This document shows positions 1 to 8,594 of a stretch of DNA of 64,000 nucleotides, piece after piece. A program made the position numbers and the translations under genes. Numbering within the stretch: the stretch's first letter is position 1; the number at the start of each line of letters is the position of its first letter. The DNA lies in assembly GCF_004320525.1 (NCBI RefSeq), contig NZ_SIHX01000001.1, positions 744,001-808,000 of the forward strand, read 5' to 3'. This DNA is from Arthrobacter sp. S39. GTDB taxonomy: Bacteria; Actinomycetota; Actinomycetes; Actinomycetales; Micrococcaceae. The notes under the pieces were generated by a model. It had not been told where the DNA came from and did not search any database. It worked only from the letters and a program-made list of their open reading frames with translations.

Positions 1-77
1 TCGCTGCGGACTGCCGGGTACCCAACCAGGGCTGTTGCCCGACACCGAATGTCAGCGCTGCGCTGTAGCGTAGTGGC

Positions 78-1133
78 GTGCCTGTAATTTCCCCGCGCCA
101 GAGTGCCGCGCCCGAACCTGCGCTGACGGTCGGCGGTCTGTCCGAATCCGATCTGCTGGCCCGCATCTTCCCCAGGCTGGAGCTGGACAGCCGCCATGCC
201 GCAGCCACGTTGCTGGGGCCGGGGGACGACGCCGCGATCATTGCAGCACCGGACGGACGGACGGTCATCAGCATCGACACCCAGGTGCAGGACCAGGACT
301 TCCGGCTCCAGTGGCCCAGCGGGTACCGCGCCACCGGCTTTGACGTGGGCTGGAAAGCTGCTGCCCAGAACCTCAGCGACATCAACGCCATGGGCGCCAC
401 GGCCACGTCCATGGTGGTCAGCCTCACCCTCCCGCCAGACACACCGGTCCGCTGGGTGGAGGACCTGGCCGACGGCCTGACAGCCGGGATCCGGGAACTG
501 GGTGCCAAGGACTGTTCCGTGGCCGGCGGCGATCTTGGCCGGGGACGGGAAATATCTGTCAGCGTCGCGGTGCTGGGAACACTCAGCGGCGGAACGCCCG
601 TGCTCCGGTCCGGAGCCCGCCCGGGTGACGTGCTGGCGCTCGCGGGAACCGTGGGACGGGCTGCAGCGGGGCTCGCCCTTCTGGAATCGGACGCAGCGCA
701 TGACTCCCTCAGCCCGGAACAGCGGACACTTGTCACCCTGCAGTGCAGGCCGTGGCCGCCGCTTGCCGCCGGTCCGCTGGCCCGGGCCGGCGGTGCAACG
801 GCAATGCTGGACATCTCGGACGGACTCCTCCGCGACGGCACCCGGCTCGCACGTTCCAGCAGCGTCATCCTTGACCTGGATCCGCAGACGCTCAAGCGGC
901 TGGCCGAAGCGCTGGAACCGGCGTCGGGCCTGCTCAACACCGACCCTCTGGGCTGGGTACTTGCCGGGGGAGAGGACCACGGGCTCCTGGCCACATTCCC
1001 TCCCGGCATTCAGCTGCCTCCCGGATTCACTGCGATAGGCTCAGTACAGGCCCCGGGAGAAAGTGAAAGCCCGGGCATCACAATTGCGGGCCACACCGCG
1101 GACACCGGGGGATGGGATCACTTTGCACACTAA
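78..1133 (+). CDS. thiL: Thiamine-monophosphate kinase ThiL
   Basis: Phosphorylates thiamine monophosphate to thiamine diphosphate with ATP, the last step of cofactor synthesis in the cytoplasm. The 351-residue product has the AIRS/PurM-like kinase features of ThiL: the metal-binding GDDAA at residues 49-53, a LSDINAMGA segment near 99-107, AGGDLGRG near 148-155 and DISDGLL near 245. The length is normal for the family. The GTG at 78 gives the conserved N-terminal region; only 77 bases lie upstream in the window and no upstream gene can be supported there. The stop is overlapped by the next gene, so the two are probably co-transcribed. The window also carries thiC under a TPP riboswitch at 25-27 kb, but no riboswitch is visible here. 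Confidence 0.96.
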   Translation: MPVISPRQSAAPEPALTVGGLSESDLLARIFPRLELDSRHAAATLLGPGDDAAIIAAPDGRTVISIDTQVQDQDFRLQWPSGYRATGFDVGWKAAAQNLSDINAMGATATSMVVSLTLPPDTPVRWVEDLADGLTAGIRELGAKDCSVAGGDLGRGREISVSVAVLGTLSGGTPVLRSGARPGDVLALAGTVGRAAAGLALLESDAAHDSLSPEQRTLVTLQCRPWPPLAAGPLARAGGATAMLDISDGLLRDGTRLARSSSVILDLDPQTLKRLAEALEPASGLLNTDPLGWVLAGGEDHGLLATFPPGIQLPPGFTAIGSVQAPGESESPGITIAGHTADTGGWDHFAH

Positions 1134-2178
1134 GGTTGCCGCCAACGCGCAAGCGATGAAGCGATGGTTGGGCAAAGCTGAAACGGCCCTCGGCAACCAC
1201 AGCGACCGCCTCAATGCAATCAATATCTTCCCCGTGGCAGACGGCGATACCGGCACCAACCTTTACCTCACGGTCCGCGCGGCAACCCAGGCGCTCCACG
1301 GCCACGGACCAGGCGGCGCCAGCCACAGCGTGGACCCGCGCCAGCCTGACGCCGCGCAAACAGACGTCGGAGCAGTTTTGGCGGCAGCCGGCCAGGCGGC
1401 CATGGAACAGGCCAGGGGCAACTCCGGCACACTTTTCGCCGTCTTCCTGTGCGCCGCCGCGGAGCCGCTGGCAGGCCATACCCGGCTGACGTCCACCCTG
1501 CTCGCCGCGGCGCTCAACCGGGCCCAGATCAGGGCGTGGTCCGCGTTGAGCGACCCCGTCCCGGGCACCATGCTCTCCGTTATGGAGGCTGCTGCCCGTG
1601 CCGCCGCCGCAGTTGATGCCGGGCAGAACGGTGACGACAGCAACCATGCCCTGGGTCTTTCGCTGGACGCCGCGGTTGAGGGTGCCCTGGCCGCAGTCAT
1701 CCGCACCGAGGGCCAGCTGGACGCGCTGCAGGCGGCGCACGTCGTGGACGCCGGCGGCGTGGGGATGCTGCTCATCCTTGACTGCCTCCGCTCCGCCGTC
1801 CTGGGTGAGGAACTCCAAAGCGAACTCCTGGACGGGCTGCACGGCTACGATGTCCAGGACCCGCACATCCACACCAGCATGCCGGACGACGACGGCGTTG
1901 AGGTCATGTGCACCATCAGCCTCTCACCGCTGAACGCGGCCACCCTCCGGCAGCGGCTGGACGAGATCGGCGAGTCCGTCATCATGAGCCAGGTGGGCAC
2001 AGCCGCTGAGGCGGACGGCAATTACCGCTGGCGTGTCCACGTCCACGTGCCGGACGCCGAACCCGCCGTCAGGCTCATCCGTTCCCTGGGCGAACCCCTG
2101 CAAATCACGGTTAGTGAGCTCGCCCTGCCCCGCGACCCCCAGGCCGACCCGGTGAACTCCAGTGGGCATGAGCGCTGA
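1123..2178 (+). CDS. DAK2 (DhaL/FakA-like) domain protein
   Basis: Belongs to the DAK2/YloV/FakA family, whose best known member is the ATP-binding subunit of fatty acid kinase; no FakB (DegV) partner is in the window, so the substrate is inferred only from the family. The N-terminal DhaL-type nucleotide domain is clear: NIFPVADGDTGTN near residues 34-46 holds the metal-binding aspartates, and a GNSGT segment lies near 106. At about 351 residues it is shorter than the roughly 550-residue FakA of Firmicutes. I prefer the TTG at 1123, which overlaps the thiL stop and follows a purine-rich GGGGGATGGGA. An upstream in-frame ATG at 1063 would overlap thiL by 71 bases. Position directly before recG is usual in actinobacteria. 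Confidence 0.85.
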   Translation: MHTKVAANAQAMKRWLGKAETALGNHSDRLNAINIFPVADGDTGTNLYLTVRAATQALHGHGPGGASHSVDPRQPDAAQTDVGAVLAAAGQAAMEQARGNSGTLFAVFLCAAAEPLAGHTRLTSTLLAAALNRAQIRAWSALSDPVPGTMLSVMEAAARAAAAVDAGQNGDDSNHALGLSLDAAVEGALAAVIRTEGQLDALQAAHVVDAGGVGMLLILDCLRSAVLGEELQSELLDGLHGYDVQDPHIHTSMPDDDGVEVMCTISLSPLNAATLRQRLDEIGESVIMSQVGTAAEADGNYRWRVHVHVPDAEPAVRLIRSLGEPLQITVSELALPRDPQADPVNSSGHER

Positions 2179-4435
2179 ACTCGACCTGGACCTCGGGCGC
2201 CTGGTCGGCAAACGCTCCGCCGGCGTCATCGCGAAACACCTTGGCCTGACCACCGTCGGTGCATTGCTGAACTACTTTCCGCGCCGATACCTGGACCGGG
2301 GTGAACTGACGCCCATCAGCGAGGTCCCGCTGGATGAGGACGTCACCCTGATAGCCAGGGTCGTGTCCAGCAGCACCCGGACCATGAAGGCACGCCGCGG
2401 CACCATCACCGACGTCGTGATCTCCGACGACGACGGTACGCCCGGGCTCCGGATGGTCGGGGGCAGCGACTACCGCGGCAAAGTCCCCGGCACGCTCAAA
2501 GTCAGCTTCTTCAACGGCTACCGCGCCAAGGCTGAGCTCCTGCAGGGGCGGCGGGCGCTGTTCTCCGGCAAGGTCACACGCTATGGGGGCCTGCTCGGAC
2601 TCACCAACCCGGATTTCCTTTTGCTGGACGAGGACCCCTTCGTCCAGGGCAAGGATCCGGAGTCCCTCGCCCTGATGCCCATCCCGGTGTACCCGGCCAC
2701 GGGCAAACTCACCAGCTGGGCCATCCAGAAGGTCGTCGAGGCGCTGCTGCAAACGGCCGACCTCGACGCCCTGCCGGACCCGGTTCCGCCCGCTGTCGCG
2801 GCACGTGAAAAGTTCCTGCCGGTCGCTGAGGCGTACAGGCTGATCCACGCACCGGAGTCGACGGCGGACTGGCAGCGTGCCCGGGACCGCTTCCGGTACC
2901 AGGAAGCCTTGGTCCTGCAGGCGGCGCTCGCCCGGCGCCGCGCCCAGCTGGCCGCGGAGGAAGCCACCGCACGGCGCCCGGTGGCGGACGGCCTGCTGGC
3001 CGCCTTCGACCGGCAGCTGCCGTTCACCCTGACCGCCGGCCAGGCCGCCATTGGCAAAACGCTCTCCACCGAGCTCGCCCAGGACGGCCCCATGAACAGG
3101 CTGCTGCAGGGCGAGGTGGGCTCGGGGAAGACGGTCGTGGCGCTCCGGGCCATGCTGCAGGTAGTGGACGCCGGGGGACAGGCAGCCCTGTTGGCGCCCA
3201 CGGAAGTCCTCGCCGCCCAGCACTTCGAATCCATCAGGCGCACCCTGGGCCCCCTGTCCCGCGACGGGCTGCTGGGCGGATTCGGCAACGCAGCCGTGCA
3301 GGTGACCCTCCTGACCAGGTCCATGTCCACGGCCGCCCGCAAGCAGGCCTTGCTGGACGCCGCTTCGGGAACGGCCGGGATCGTGATCGGCACGCACGCC
3401 CTGCTCAGTGACAATGTGTCCTTCTACGACCTCGGCCTGATCGTGGTGGACGAGCAGCACCGGTTCGGCGTTGAACAGCGGGATGCCCTGCGCGCGAAGG
3501 CAAGCAAACCCCCGCACCTGCTGGTTATGACAGCCACACCCATTCCCCGGACCGTGGCAATGACCGTTTTTGGAGACCTCGAAACGTCGGTGCTTGATGA
3601 GCTGCCCGCGGGCAGGGCCCCGATTTCCACGCATGTGGTGGGTCTCGCCGAGAACCCTGGCTGGGCCGGCCGCATCTGGTCCCGTTCGCGGGAGGAGATC
3701 GACGCCGGACACCAGGTGTATGTCGTCTGCCCAAAGATCGGAACCGACGACGACGGCGACTTCAGCCCGGGCGAAACGGAACCAACCGCGGCGGACCTGG
3801 AAGAGAACGGAACAGCCCGCGAACTCGCGTCGGTAACGGCCGTCGTCGAACAGCTCCAGCAGGAGCCGGCCCTGGCCGGCGTGCCGTTGGCTCCCCTTCA
3901 CGGCCGCCAGGACCCCGCGGTCAAGTCAGCGGCCATGGCGGACTTCACGGCCAACAGGACCAAACTCCTGGTCTCCACCACAGTCATCGAGGTGGGCGTT
4001 GATGTCCACAACGCAACCCTGATGGTCATCCTCGACGCCGACCGTTTCGGTATTTCCCAGCTCCACCAGCTCCGTGGGCGGGTAGGCCGCGGCGGCCACC
4101 CCGGCACGTGCCTGCTGGTGACCACCCTGGAGCCCGGCCATCCGAGCCGCCGCCGGCTGGACGCCGTGGCCTCCACCACCGACGGGTTTGAACTCTCGCA
4201 GGAAGACCTGAAGCTGAGGCGTGAAGGGGACATCCTGGGCGCCTCACAGTCAGGTGGCCGTTCCACCCTGAAACTCCTCAGGGTGCTGGAGCACGAGGAC
4301 ATCATTGCCAGGGCACGGGAAGACGCCCAGAAGATCGTGGGTTCGGACCCCTCCCTGCAGCAGCATCCGCAGCTGGCACAAGCCATCGATGGATACCTTA
4401 ATCCCGAAAAGGAGGCGTTCCTTGAACGCGGATAA
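2168..4435 (+). CDS. recG: ATP-dependent DNA helicase RecG
   Basis: Branch-migrating helicase that remodels stalled replication forks and Holliday junctions. The 755-residue protein shows an N-terminal wedge/OB region (first 200 residues or so), Walker A GEVGSGKT near residues 315-322, a DEQH box near 427-430, the MTATPIPRT motif III, and motif VI QLRGRVGRG in the C-terminal helicase half, ending with the RecG-type acidic tail. Length is slightly above average. ATG 2168 is favoured over GTG 2162, two codons upstream; both overlap the 3' end of the DAK2 gene, suggesting translational coupling. Confidence 0.97.
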   Translation: MSAELDLDLGRLVGKRSAGVIAKHLGLTTVGALLNYFPRRYLDRGELTPISEVPLDEDVTLIARVVSSSTRTMKARRGTITDVVISDDDGTPGLRMVGGSDYRGKVPGTLKVSFFNGYRAKAELLQGRRALFSGKVTRYGGLLGLTNPDFLLLDEDPFVQGKDPESLALMPIPVYPATGKLTSWAIQKVVEALLQTADLDALPDPVPPAVAAREKFLPVAEAYRLIHAPESTADWQRARDRFRYQEALVLQAALARRRAQLAAEEATARRPVADGLLAAFDRQLPFTLTAGQAAIGKTLSTELAQDGPMNRLLQGEVGSGKTVVALRAMLQVVDAGGQAALLAPTEVLAAQHFESIRRTLGPLSRDGLLGGFGNAAVQVTLLTRSMSTAARKQALLDAASGTAGIVIGTHALLSDNVSFYDLGLIVVDEQHRFGVEQRDALRAKASKPPHLLVMTATPIPRTVAMTVFGDLETSVLDELPAGRAPISTHVVGLAENPGWAGRIWSRSREEIDAGHQVYVVCPKIGTDDDGDFSPGETEPTAADLEENGTARELASVTAVVEQLQQEPALAGVPLAPLHGRQDPAVKSAAMADFTANRTKLLVSTTVIEVGVDVHNATLMVILDADRFGISQLHQLRGRVGRGGHPGTCLLVTTLEPGHPSRRRLDAVASTTDGFELSQEDLKLRREGDILGASQSGGRSTLKLLRVLEHEDIIARAREDAQKIVGSDPSLQQHPQLAQAIDGYLNPEKEAFLERG

Positions 4436-4480
4436 CGTCGCGCAAGCCGGTACAGCGGCACGGCACGGGAGGTGCCCGGC

Positions 4481-5110
4481 ATGAGCAGGATCATCGCCGG
4501 AGCCGCCGGCGGCACCCCGCTGACCAGTGTGCCGGGATCGCTGACGCGGCCCACCACGGACCGGGTCAAGGAAGCACTTTTTTCGCGGTTGGACGCCTTC
4601 GACGTCATTTCCGGCGCGCGGGTCCTGGACCTGTACGCCGGGTCAGGGTCGCTCGGTGTGGAGAGCGGCAGCAGGGGCGCGGGCACCGTTGACCTCGTCG
4701 AATTCGACGCCAAGGCCAGCGGCGTGTGCCAGCGCAACGCGGACCTGGTCAACGGCGTAGTGGGGCGGAAGGTCGTCACCGTACACCGCTCCAAGGTGGA
4801 GTCGTTCCTCGAACGGGCCACACTGGATGCCAGCTGGGACCTTGTCTTCCTGGATCCCCCCTACCCGCTGGATGAGCCCGCCCTGTCCGCCGTGCTCGCC
4901 AAACTCAACGCACACCTGGCACCGGCCGCCGTCGTGGTGGTTGAGCGGTCATCGCGTTCGCCGGAACCGGACTGGCCGCAGGCCTTGGAGCGGTTCGCCG
5001 AGAAGAAGTACGGCGAGACGCGGCTGTGGTTCGCCGAGCCATCCGTTCCGGACGCTGTTCAGGCCGACGAAGCCGTTGACGGACAGGCTGAGGGGGCGGG
5101 CAGCAACTAA
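4481..5110 (+). CDS. rsmD: 16S rRNA (guanine-N2)-methyltransferase RsmD
   Basis: Methylates G966 (E. coli numbering) of 16S rRNA on assembled 30S particles using S-adenosylmethionine. The class I methyltransferase core is visible: VLDLYAGSGSLGVES near residue 48 (SAM-binding motif I) and DPPYPL near residue 125 (the NPPY-type catalytic motif). ATG 4481 is chosen because GGGAGG at 4467-4472 sits 8 bases upstream; the in-frame GTG at 4472 would overlap that ribosome-binding site. It follows recG by 45 bases, a gene order widespread in actinobacteria (recG-rsmD-coaD), here interrupted by two genes on the other strand. The C-terminal 20 residues are acidic and probably disordered. Confidence 0.95.
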   Translation: MSRIIAGAAGGTPLTSVPGSLTRPTTDRVKEALFSRLDAFDVISGARVLDLYAGSGSLGVESGSRGAGTVDLVEFDAKASGVCQRNADLVNGVVGRKVVTVHRSKVESFLERATLDASWDLVFLDPPYPLDEPALSAVLAKLNAHLAPAAVVVVERSSRSPEPDWPQALERFAEKKYGETRLWFAEPSVPDAVQADEAVDGQAEGAGSN

Positions 5111-5126
5111 ACGCCGTCAGCTGACG

Positions 5127-5915
5127 TCAGCCCGCCAGTCCGTCCAGGTCAACGCCTGACAGCACCCTGGCCGGATGCGGTCCCCGTGCGGTCAGTTCAA
5201 CTGACCAGCTGTCCGGCCACGGGGCCTGTGTTCCCGCGAGGATGATGTTGCCCGGATAGCGGCCGGCGAACATCCCGGCTTCCGCGAAGGCGGCGACGTC
5301 CTCCATTGCCCGGCGCAACGCAGCTGCCTGGCTGCGCACCAGGGTGAGTCCAGGCTCGTCCCCGACATTCACGATCAGGATCCCGTTCGCCGTGAGCCGG
5401 GCTCGGGCCTCCTGGTAGAACTCCATGCACGCGATGTGGCCTGGCGCGTCCGGGCCCGAGAAGATGTCCAGGATGACGACGTCGAACCGCAGTTCCGGAG
5501 CCAGCCCGGCGAGGGCGTCACGGGCGTCTCCGATCACCGGATGCAGGTCCGTCCCCTCAGGCAAGGGCAGCTGTTGAAGCACGAAGTCCAGCAGTTCGCG
5601 TTCCAGCTCGACGGCGTACTGGACCGATCCTGGCCTCGTCGCCTGGATGTAGCGGGCCAGGGTGAGGGCGCCGGCCCCGAGGTGGAGCGCCCTGATCGGC
5701 TGCCCTTCCGGAGCGGCGAGGTCCACCAGGTGGCCGATGCGGCGCAGGTACTCGTAGAAGATTTCCTCGGGATGCGCCACGTTGACGTGGGACTGTTCGG
5801 CGCCGCCGATGCTGAGGATATACGCGCCGTCGATAAGGTCGTCGGCCTCAATGGCGGCATGTTGGCCGCTGGTCCGCAGGAACCTGCTTGCCGCGTTCCT
5901 GCCGTCTGCCGGCAT
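5127..5915 (-). CDS. Spermidine synthase-like SAM-dependent methyltransferase-fold protein
   Basis: Resembles the spermidine synthase (SpeE) superfamily found widely in actinobacteria, where such stand-alone proteins usually have no proven polyamine role. The Rossmann core is recognisable: HLGAGALTLARYI near residue 95, AVELERELLDFV near 120 (acidic residue for the cofactor), GDARDAL near 147 and DVVILDIFSG near 163. I see no aminopropyltransferase-specific signature that I could vouch for, so the reaction stays open. The ATG at 5915 overlaps the aminotransferase stop as TGATG, so both are probably one transcript; a GTG one codon upstream is also possible. It converges on rsmD with a 16-base gap. 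Confidence 0.75.
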   Translation of the reverse strand: MPADGRNAASRFLRTSGQHAAIEADDLIDGAYILSIGGAEQSHVNVAHPEEIFYEYLRRIGHLVDLAAPEGQPIRALHLGAGALTLARYIQATRPGSVQYAVELERELLDFVLQQLPLPEGTDLHPVIGDARDALAGLAPELRFDVVILDIFSGPDAPGHIACMEFYQEARARLTANGILIVNVGDEPGLTLVRSQAAALRRAMEDVAAFAEAGMFAGRYPGNIILAGTQAPWPDSWSVELTARGPHPARVLSGVDLDGLAG

Positions 5916-7144
5916 CACAGTTTCCCGCGGAGGCCGGCAAGGCGGCCGGCCGCCTCTTCCAGGACTTCCACTTTTTTGCAGAACGCGAACCGGAGCAGGC
6001 TGCGCGTCCGCTCGGCGCCGTGGGGATGGCAGAACACGGGAACGGGGATCGCGGCCACCCCTACGAGTGCGGGAAGCCGGCGGGCCAGGTCCACCGAGTC
6101 GCTGATCCCCAGCGGGGCGGTGTCCACGTCCACGAAGTACGTGCCCTGCGGCGTGAAGACATCGAAACCGGCTGCGCGGAGCCCGTCACTGAGGATGTCG
6201 CGCTTGTGCCGCAGTGTGGCGGCAACGCCGGCGTAGAAGTCATCGGGGAGGGCGAGGGCCGTGGCGATGGCGGACTGGAACGGGGTCCCCGAACTGTAGG
6301 TCAGGAACTGCTTCACGGTGCGGATGGCCGACACCAGGTGCTCCGGTCCGGTCAGCCAGCCGATTTTCCACCCCGTGAAGGAAAAGGTCTTGCCTGCCGA
6401 CGAAATGGTCACGGTCCGCTCCGCGGCCCCGGGCAGCGTGGCCACCGGAATGTGGCTCACGCCAAAGGTCAGGTGCTCGTACACCTCATCGGTGATGATG
6501 AGGCAGTCGTGCTTCCGGGCCAGGTCAACGACGCGCTGAAGTACTTCCCGCGGGAAGACAGCGCCCGTGGGGTTGTGCGGGTTGTTGAGCAGCACCGCCC
6601 GGGTGCGGTCGCTGAAGGCGGATTCAAGCGCTTCCATGTCGGGAAGGAAGTCCGGGGCAAGCAGCGGGGCCGTGACGTGGGTGGCTCCTGACAGCCCGAT
6701 GATGGCGCCGTAGGAGTCATAGAAGGGTTCAAACGTCAGGACTTCGTCGCCGGGACCGGTCAGGGCCAGCAGCGAAGCGGCGATGCCCTCCGTGGCTCCC
6801 GTCGTGACGATGACCTCAGTCTGCGGGTCCGGCGCCAGCCCATAAAAGCGTTCCTGGTGGACTGCGACGGCCTCGCGGAGTTCCAGGATGCCCTTGCCGG
6901 GGGCATACTGGTTGGCGCCTGCGGCGATGGCGGACTGGGCGGCCTCCCTGACCTCGGCCGGACCGTCTTCGTCCGGGAAACCCTGGCCGAGGTTGATGGC
7001 GCCGGTCTGCACCGCCAGGGCGGTCATCTCTTCAAAAATGGTGACCCCCAGTTCGCCGTCCTGCCCGAGAAGGTTGGCTCCGAGGGCTGCGCGCTGCCAC
7101 GGAGCAGGTGCGGTGGGCGTAAAAAGGTCCCGTGGTGGATGCAT
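5915..7144 (-). CDS. PLP-dependent class I/II aminotransferase
   Basis: Fold-type I aminotransferase that moves an amino group between an amino acid and a keto acid. The pattern fits the YbdL/kynurenine-aminotransferase subgroup: NLGQGFPDEDGP near residue 45, VTTGATEGIAA for cofactor phosphate contacts, NNPHNPTG (binding Asn), DEVYEHLTF, and SSAGKTFSFTGWKIGW with the Schiff-base lysine. The 409-residue length is right for the family. Start set at ATG 7144; the open frame reaches 7300 but would then run into coaD. It overlaps the following spermidine-synthase-like gene by the TGATG junction. The substrate cannot be told from sequence alone. Confidence 0.88.
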   Translation of the reverse strand: MHPPRDLFTPTAPAPWQRAALGANLLGQDGELGVTIFEEMTALAVQTGAINLGQGFPDEDGPAEVREAAQSAIAAGANQYAPGKGILELREAVAVHQERFYGLAPDPQTEVIVTTGATEGIAASLLALTGPGDEVLTFEPFYDSYGAIIGLSGATHVTAPLLAPDFLPDMEALESAFSDRTRAVLLNNPHNPTGAVFPREVLQRVVDLARKHDCLIITDEVYEHLTFGVSHIPVATLPGAAERTVTISSAGKTFSFTGWKIGWLTGPEHLVSAIRTVKQFLTYSSGTPFQSAIATALALPDDFYAGVAATLRHKRDILSDGLRAAGFDVFTPQGTYFVDVDTAPLGISDSVDLARRLPALVGVAAIPVPVFCHPHGAERTRSLLRFAFCKKVEVLEEAAGRLAGLRGKL

Positions 7145-7187
7145 CCAGTCATGGTATCCCGCCGTCCGGATGCGGTAGGTTCGGAGC

Positions 7188-7673
7188 ATGAGACGCGCTG
7201 TCTGCCCAGGATCCTTTGACCCCATCCACAACGGCCATCTCGAGGTCATCGCGCGGGCGGCCGGCCTCTTCGACGAGGTGATCGTGGCCGTGTCCACCAA
7301 CTATGCGAAGAAGTACAGGTTCAGCCTGGGTGACCGGATCGACATGGCCAGGGAGACCCTCGCATCCCTGAAAGGGATCGTGGTGGAACCTGTCGGGGAG
7401 GGCCTGCTGGCAGAGTATTGCCGCCAGCGCGGAGTCTCCGCGATTGTCAAAGGACTCCGGTCCTCATCCGATTTCGACTACGAACTGCCCATGGCCACCA
7501 TGAACCGCCAGCTCAGCGGTGTGGAAACGGTCTTCCTGCCCGCCGAGGCGCATTACCTTCATTTGTCCTCCACCCTTATTAAAGAAGTTGCCGGTTTGGG
7601 CGGCAGCGTCTCTGACTATGTGCCCCGCTCGGTGCAGAAAAGGCTGCTGGCTGGCGAGTCTTCGTCCGAATAG
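7188..7673 (+). CDS. coaD: Phosphopantetheine adenylyltransferase CoaD
   Basis: Catalyses the penultimate step of coenzyme A synthesis, adenylating 4'-phosphopantetheine. The 161-residue protein has the nucleotidyltransferase motif GSFDPIHNGHLE (residues 8-19, with the NGHLE variant of the HxGH signature), VKGLRSSSDFDYE near 90 and LSSTLIKEVA near 127. Length is typical. It is divergent from the aminotransferase with 43 bases between the start codons, so their promoters must be very close or overlap. Transcription probably ends in the inverted repeats at 7693-7741. Confidence 0.97.
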   Translation: MRRAVCPGSFDPIHNGHLEVIARAAGLFDEVIVAVSTNYAKKYRFSLGDRIDMARETLASLKGIVVEPVGEGLLAEYCRQRGVSAIVKGLRSSSDFDYELPMATMNRQLSGVETVFLPAEAHYLHLSSTLIKEVAGLGGSVSDYVPRSVQKRLLAGESSSE

Positions 7674-7692
7674 CTGCCGAGAGGGTAGGCTA

Positions 7693-7741
7693 GTCCGGTA
7701 CTCGGCGGCCTTCGGTGGCCTGGTTTGAGTCCAAACCGGAC
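7693..7741 (+). terminator. Inverted repeats after coaD, possible terminator
   Basis: GTCCGG (7693-7698) can pair with CCGGAC (7736-7741), while GGTTT (7722-7726) can pair with AAACC (7733-7737), so two alternative stems compete. A GGCC-TTCG-type small hairpin sits between. There is no clean T tract. This is most likely the coaD transcription end; an attenuator is less likely because the candidate yceD promoter overlaps and follows it. Confidence 0.4.
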
Positions 7742-7754
7742 TTCAGGCTAAGAT
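7725..7754 (+). promoter_or_regulatory. Candidate promoter of yceD-rpmF-rnc
   Basis: TTGAGT (7725-7730) and TAAGAT (7749-7754) with an 18-base spacer resemble -35 and -10 boxes of a housekeeping sigma promoter. A start near 7761 would leave a short leader before the AGGAG at 7779-7783. Read by eye only. Confidence 0.45.
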
Positions 7755-7787
7755 GGTACGTCGGTCATATGTTCAACAGGAGTTCTC

Positions 7788-8336
7788 ATTAAGCGAGATG
7801 CTAGTTCGCCCTTGGCGTTCGACGTCAAGGACCTCGGGCGCAGCCCGGGAAGCATGCGGACACTGACGGAACATGTACCCGCACCAGGTGATCTTGGTGT
7901 GGCGCTCATTGGCGTTCAGGAAGGCTCGGATGTCGAGCTGGATCTGAGGCTGGAGGCCGTACACGAAGGAATTCTGGTATCAGGAACCGCGGTCGCCGCA
8001 GTTACAGGCGAATGCGGCCGATGCCTGGATCCCCTTGCGTATGACCTCGAGGTCAATGTGCAAGAACTTTTCTTCTACGAGGGCGTCCTGCTTTCGGACG
8101 AAGAAGACGAAGAAGAGCAACGTCGAGTCGAGCACGATCTGATCGATCTTGAGCCGGTGTTGCGGGACGCAGTTGTCACCATGCTGCCGTTCCAGCCGGT
8201 GTGCCGGGAAGACTGCCAGGGCCTTTGCTCCGAATGCGGAGTACGCCTGGAAGACGAGCCGGGGCATCACCACGAGGTCGTTGATCCTCGCTGGGCTGCC
8301 CTAGCTGACTTGGCTAAGCCTGACCGGCAAAACTGA
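7788..8336 (+). CDS. yceD: YceD/DUF177 family protein
   Basis: DUF177/YceD protein, linked to 23S rRNA metabolism and routinely encoded directly before rpmF, as here. Visible features are the N-terminal SPLAFDVKDLGRSPGS segment, a CGRCLDPL pair of cysteines (with the later CREDCQGLC and CGVRLE forming the typical four-cysteine pattern) and an acidic stretch near residue 100. No ATG/GTG/TTG start gives both a good ribosome-binding site and the conserved SPL segment. The best-placed start is ATT at 7788, 5 bases after AGGAG; the alternative TTG at 7812 removes SPL and has no Shine-Dalgarno. Function in detail is unknown. Confidence 0.85.
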   Translation: MKRDASSPLAFDVKDLGRSPGSMRTLTEHVPAPGDLGVALIGVQEGSDVELDLRLEAVHEGILVSGTAVAAVTGECGRCLDPLAYDLEVNVQELFFYEGVLLSDEEDEEEQRRVEHDLIDLEPVLRDAVVTMLPFQPVCREDCQGLCSECGVRLEDEPGHHHEVVDPRWAALADLAKPDRQN

Positions 8337-8372
8337 TTTGTACGTGTTTGTCTAGAGAGAAATGAGTTAGCC

Positions 8373-8576
8373 GTGGCTGTCCCGAAGCGGAAAATGTCTC
8401 GCTCGAATACCCGCGCCCGCCGCTCCCAGTGGAAGGCAACTGCCCCCCACCTGGTGAAGACCGTAGAGAACGGCCAGGTTACTTACAGCCTGCCGCACCA
8501 GGCAAAGGTCGTCACCGACTCGGCTGGCACTGCGCTGTTCCTTGAGTACAAGGGCCGCAAGGTCGCAGACGTCTAA
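8373..8576 (+). CDS. rpmF: 50S ribosomal protein L32
   Basis: Large-subunit ribosomal protein of 67 residues. The N-terminus [20 protein letters not shown] is diagnostic. The protein has no cysteines, so it is the zinc-independent (C-minus) form common in actinobacteria. GTG start at 8373. It follows yceD by 36 bases and its TAA is followed immediately by an in-frame-alternative TTG of rnc, so the three genes form a compact operon. Confidence 0.98.
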   Translation: MAVPKRKMSRSNTRARRSQWKATAPHLVKTVENGQVTYSLPHQAKVVTDSAGTALFLEYKGRKVADV

Positions 8577-8594
8577 TTGGCCATTCAGGCTGAG

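Noticed and set aside
1..77. 3' end of an upstream gene
   Set aside because: One frame ends with TAG at 71-73, but the 23 codons visible show no recognisable family, so it is not listed.
2111..3901. 596-residue open frame opposite recG
   Set aside because: Antisense shadow of recG; low-complexity Gly/Arg/His translation.
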